DNA of 64,000 bases from positions 19,719,576-19,783,575 of the forward strand of contig CM049309.1 of assembly GCA_026874595.1 (NCBI GenBank), given 5' to 3'. Below the pieces are notes generated by a model, which saw nothing but the letters and a program-made list of their open reading frames with translations, had not been told where the DNA came from and did not search any database. Position 1 is the stretch's first letter. Each line of letters starts with the position of its first letter. The stretch is from Sipunculus nudus. Lineage: Eukaryota; Annelida; Sipuncula; Golfingiida; Sipunculidae. Below, piece after piece: positions 61,408 to 64,000 of the stretch. The position numbers and the translations under genes are program-made.

Positions 61408-63585
61408 CCATATAATTAATACGAAGTTGGGTTTTTTCTAGACCACGTTTTGCACACTCTTCTAAGGGTCCTAAATTTCTATGGGGACTTTGAAACCGAG
61501 AATCTAGTAATCAGTCGTTCGTTCATACGTGCACGTTTTATGAGAAACATTGTCATGGTTCAGAAAAACGGGTTTACCAGGAGAGTGACAGAACAACTGC
61601 ATACGAATGGGCAGCTTCTATTCGGGGACAAAGGAATGGCCTCTTAAAACTATCCTTTTGTGGAACTGTGATTAAGGCACTTTAAAAAATATATATATTA
61701 TGGTGATTCCAAGTACCTACAAAAATTTAATGGATTATGGATGCAGTTTTACTCTTCCCCTCTACATATTTTCAGCAAAATCTGTATATTACATTTTGCG
61801 TTAATTTGCTGAAAGACAATGCAACGAACCAAGGCTGAAGTGGTTTTTTTGCTAAATGCTTTCTTCGAAATATATCAACCTGCTTTCTTTATATCTTGGA
61901 GAGTTCTCCATTTTGCATCAGACCTGCTTATTCCATGAAATTTACTGTACTAAAAGGGGCCCAATCACCTATTTAGCATGTTGAAATATCACGAAAAATA
62001 GCCTTTTCCCTTTAAAATGAATTGGTATCTGCCAAACTATTGCCCTGATACCGTTTGCTTACTCCGGTAAACGAGTTTTATAAACAGTGCACAGGGCGCG
62101 ATCACAGGTGTAAACATAAATACAGCGTATGGGTCGTAGGCTACAACACGTGTCATTCTGGAGATTTTTTTTCTTCTTGGCCCAAAATGGAAATATATGT
62201 TCCTGCTGGCTGAAACATCACGTGTTGCTGCTCAAAATCGGACCTCCGGTCACGCGGGATTGTTTTGGTAAACAAACACACGTGGACTGTGTTTATCAAC
62301 ACGCAGAGAAATAACGAGGTGCTAAACCGCCGTATGCGAGGTACTGAACCTGTGTGCTGGGATGTTTTTGCTGGTAAACTTTTGTATAAAGCAAAACTGA
62401 ACTATTAGTGTGGAAGAGGAGGCAAAGTATTACTCCTGATTATGTCCCTTTAAACAAAAAAAAAATTAATACTGTTGGGATTCACTTTTCTTGGCCTATC
62501 GTTTTTACATTGGCAGGTATACGTTTCGCGTACAAGAGATTTCGACGACATATGAATGTGTATACAAATAACGCATGTGTCTGTTCACATGCTTTAGACT
62601 ATACCTCCAACTGAATACACTGAATAAACATCGTGTTACACGATGTTGCCTGAGCTTCAACTTATACAAAGCATCTTTCAAATAATTTCACGGTAGAATG
62701 CTTCTTTATACGATCGTTATATCTGCGATATTTCCCAAGCAATGAAGCTGTCGGACCTATGTTGGTTATCGGAAAAAATAACTTCTCACTTAAAAATTCG
62801 TACACCCTGTATATGCCTGGCGTCTCTTTCCAAAATATATTTTTGTGTGATTTCTGGAATAGAAATAACTTTTCTTTCTATTATGATATTTTGGTGGAGG
62901 ATGTTCCTTGAGAATTCTAGCAGAAGTAATCTTTATATCTTATAAGTGAAACACAAGTTTCTGCAAAAACATTAGGATTATAAAATGCGTCGTTTGGTTC
63001 CTTTTAGCTCATTACAAAAATATGCATCAGATAGAGCCGTGGATTTTCCACGGGAGCATCTTGTTATTATTATTTTTATTATTATTATTAACCTGCTTTG
63101 GAATAGTGGCGATTGGTTGAATAAACAACTAGGGCGGTTATAAGCACTAGCGGAGGCATGCGTTTGTGAGTGCTTTCCAATTAAAATCGTTTAAAATGCA
63201 TTTTTCGAATGTTTCATTATAGTTTGTTTGCAGAATGAATACTTGTTTCTCGTACATGTGCATAAAAATAATATAATGCAAGTTAAGTATTAAATGAATA
63301 CAAAAAGGTGTCTGCAATATAATGAAAAAGGTTACGGTTTACTTAAAAAAAAAACATGGAAACATCGGCTTTACTGATATTATTATTTTATACAAGTCAC
63401 CTACAATAAACTGATAAAAAAACTTAACTGATGCCGAGTGTTGCTTGCATCATTGTTGCTATGCCGGCTGTGAATGTCAGAGTACAGAGAACTGTGGTTT
63501 TCCCGACAAAATCTTCTGACAGACACAGGGGGCCATCGATAATTGAAATGCATATTACCTGCATCATGAATAACGACAAGAACAC
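49046..63585 (-). CDS. SLC23A1: SLC23/NAT family membrane transporter, copy B (5' end outside)
   Basis: Exons 3-14 on the minus strand: 63585-63429, 60570-60485, 60135-60020, 59334-59153, 58639-58515, 55432-55286, 54338-54189, 53533-53430, 51992-51859, 51428-51301, 50197-50102, 49215-49046. Every one has exactly the length of its partner in copy A and I see no stop or frame change inside them. Exons 1-2 should lie past 64000. Amino acid changes are few: RATF to RVTF (exon 9), ILGAG to ILCAG (exon 10), PHWV to PHWF (exon 12). The altered TM8 and NAT motifs and the odd exon 3/4 junction are the same as in copy A. Splice sites vary slightly (GTTAGA to GTAAGA after exon 10; a weaker CCTAAG acceptor before exon 8). 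Likely an active recent paralogue; transcription is not shown. Confidence 0.92.
51978..52125. repeat. 48 bp repeat x3 at exon 11 acceptor, copy B
   Basis: Same three-unit array as 11812-11955. The units have diverged independently but their number is unchanged. Confidence 0.8.
53430..53533 (-). CDS. SLC23 copy B exon 10, NAT signature
   Basis: 104 bases with the same DNMGVIVITR signature as copy A. One nearby change turns a glycine of the preceding glycine-rich segment into cysteine. Confidence 0.9.
53551..53945. repeat. 44 bp intronic minisatellite, about 9 units, copy B
   Basis: Units recur near 53579, 53624, 53667, 53711, 53757, 53803, 53845, 53890 and 53932. Two more units than in copy A, the extra ones near 53803-53890. 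Confidence 0.85.
55081..55125. repeat. (AT)n microsatellite
   Basis: Nearly uninterrupted AT dinucleotides in intron 8 of copy B, expanded relative to 14711-14740. Confidence 0.9.
55640..58380 (-). mobile_element. LINE in SLC23 intron 7, copy B, 5' part inverted
   Basis: Counterpart of 15340-18290. RT pieces on the minus strand include MERFGCPQKFLSMVIQLHDD (56085 onward) and LTERAQ-type pre-RT near 56800; N-terminal endonuclease reads from the plus strand at 58065-58376. It lacks about 330 bp of endonuclease (copy A 17005-17335) but keeps about 130 bp (57826-57957) lost in copy A. The shared inversion shows that insertion preceded duplication. Confidence 0.87.
61350..61404. repeat. (AT)n microsatellite
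   Basis: Long TA run in intron 3 of copy B, just left of the 1.7 kb private sequence. Confidence 0.9.
61405..63085. other. 1.7 kb private to copy B intron 3
   Basis: Unit A passes from a short TA run straight to ATTATTACCCTGCTTCGG (23229-23265), whereas here about 1.68 kb intervenes, ending in a TTATTATTATTATT run at 63062-63089. No coding region, terminal inverted repeat or LTR was recognised. It could be an insertion of an unclassified element with a simple-sequence tail, or a deletion in A. Confidence 0.6.
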
Positions 63586-64000
63586 CTGAAAATAATAACA
63601 AATAAAATTGAAAAAAGTAAAAATTTTTTTTTTTGTTTTAAAAATAAAATATGAAGACATGTGGGCAAATTTTAACTAAATCTTATATAATTTTTAACAG
63701 AATGAATATACCGAGTGACATGAGATAAGAAAAAAATTCAAGAGAAAGGTACAAACAAAAACAAACAAACAATCGTTTGGAGATACTTATATACAGCACA
63801 ATGTGCATTTACCAATAAAAATCATAGTATTATCTGTGGCTCGGAATATAATACTTTAAAATATAAATGAAATAATAGTGAATTTAGAAGCATCTTCACA
63901 AAAACACATCCGATCGTATGGAAAAATTTTGTAAAGAGGTTAATGATGCATACACCGTGGGATTATGTTAATTTCGACCGATTTAAAACCAAACATTAGT

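Larger units (their letters stand above)
43939..64000. repeat. Duplication unit B, incomplete at the window end
   Basis: Direct repeat of 1-24193. It carries the second SLC23 gene and the same intronic LINE, but lacks the Gypsy element, the 481-1780 LINE and the hAT element of unit A. Private to this copy are the 148 bp minisatellite at 44480-45930, about 370 bp at 46912-47280, and about 1.7 kb at 61405-63085. Pairing is still present at the last base, so the unit continues beyond the window. Confidence 0.95.

Noticed and set aside
1-64000. tRNA, rRNA or other structured RNA genes
   Set aside because: No cloverleaf with A and B boxes or ribosomal core sequence was recognised by eye; a covariance search was not possible here.

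Overview
The window is animal nuclear DNA: AT-rich, with intron-split genes, several families of retroelements and DNA transposons, and tandem repeats. The gene content and the style of the interspersed repeats suggest a lophotrochozoan, most likely a mollusc; this is an inference and no species is claimed.

The main fact about the layout is a large direct duplication. Base 1 onwards pairs with base 43939 onwards, and the pairing still holds at the window end (64000 pairs with about 24193). The window therefore holds one whole repeat unit of about 44 kb and roughly the first half of the next. Each unit carries, on the minus strand, one SLC23 / nucleobase-ascorbate transporter (NAT) gene. Copy A is complete with 14 coding exons, 27651 down to 8954, about 603 residues. 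Copy B shows exons 3-14 (63585 down to 49046) and its first two exons lie past the window end. All 12 comparable exons have the same length in both copies, while the introns differ by many insertions and deletions. Both copies depart from the family at three signature sites (TM1 QH, TM8 ESxGD, TM10 NAT motif), so the substrate may not be ascorbate.

Region by region: 1-8953 is the flank downstream of copy A, carrying a LINE remnant (481-1780) and a broken Ty3/Gypsy element (2742-7203), both absent from the matching place in unit B. 8954-27651 is SLC23 copy A, with an old LINE in intron 7 (shared with copy B) and a private 900 bp hAT-like element. 26433-27070 is a palindromic MITE-like cluster in intron 1. 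28130-29960 is a decayed repeat field. 31478-32757 holds a Gypsy RNase H fragment and an inverted second hAT copy. 35193-42133 is the 3' half of an SLCO (organic anion transporter) gene, probably a pseudogene, whose largest intron holds a 3 kb minisatellite containing TTAGGG-like motifs. 43939-64000 is unit B, with its own 148 bp minisatellite, SLC23 copy B and a 1.7 kb private insertion.

The two transporter genes share a strand but nothing shows joint regulation. The most informative features are the matched filled and empty sites between the units, which order the transposon insertions in time, and the odd splice sites and acceptor-linked tandem repeats of the SLC23 genes. All exon limits were read by hand from splice signals and protein similarity, without alignment software or RNA evidence.
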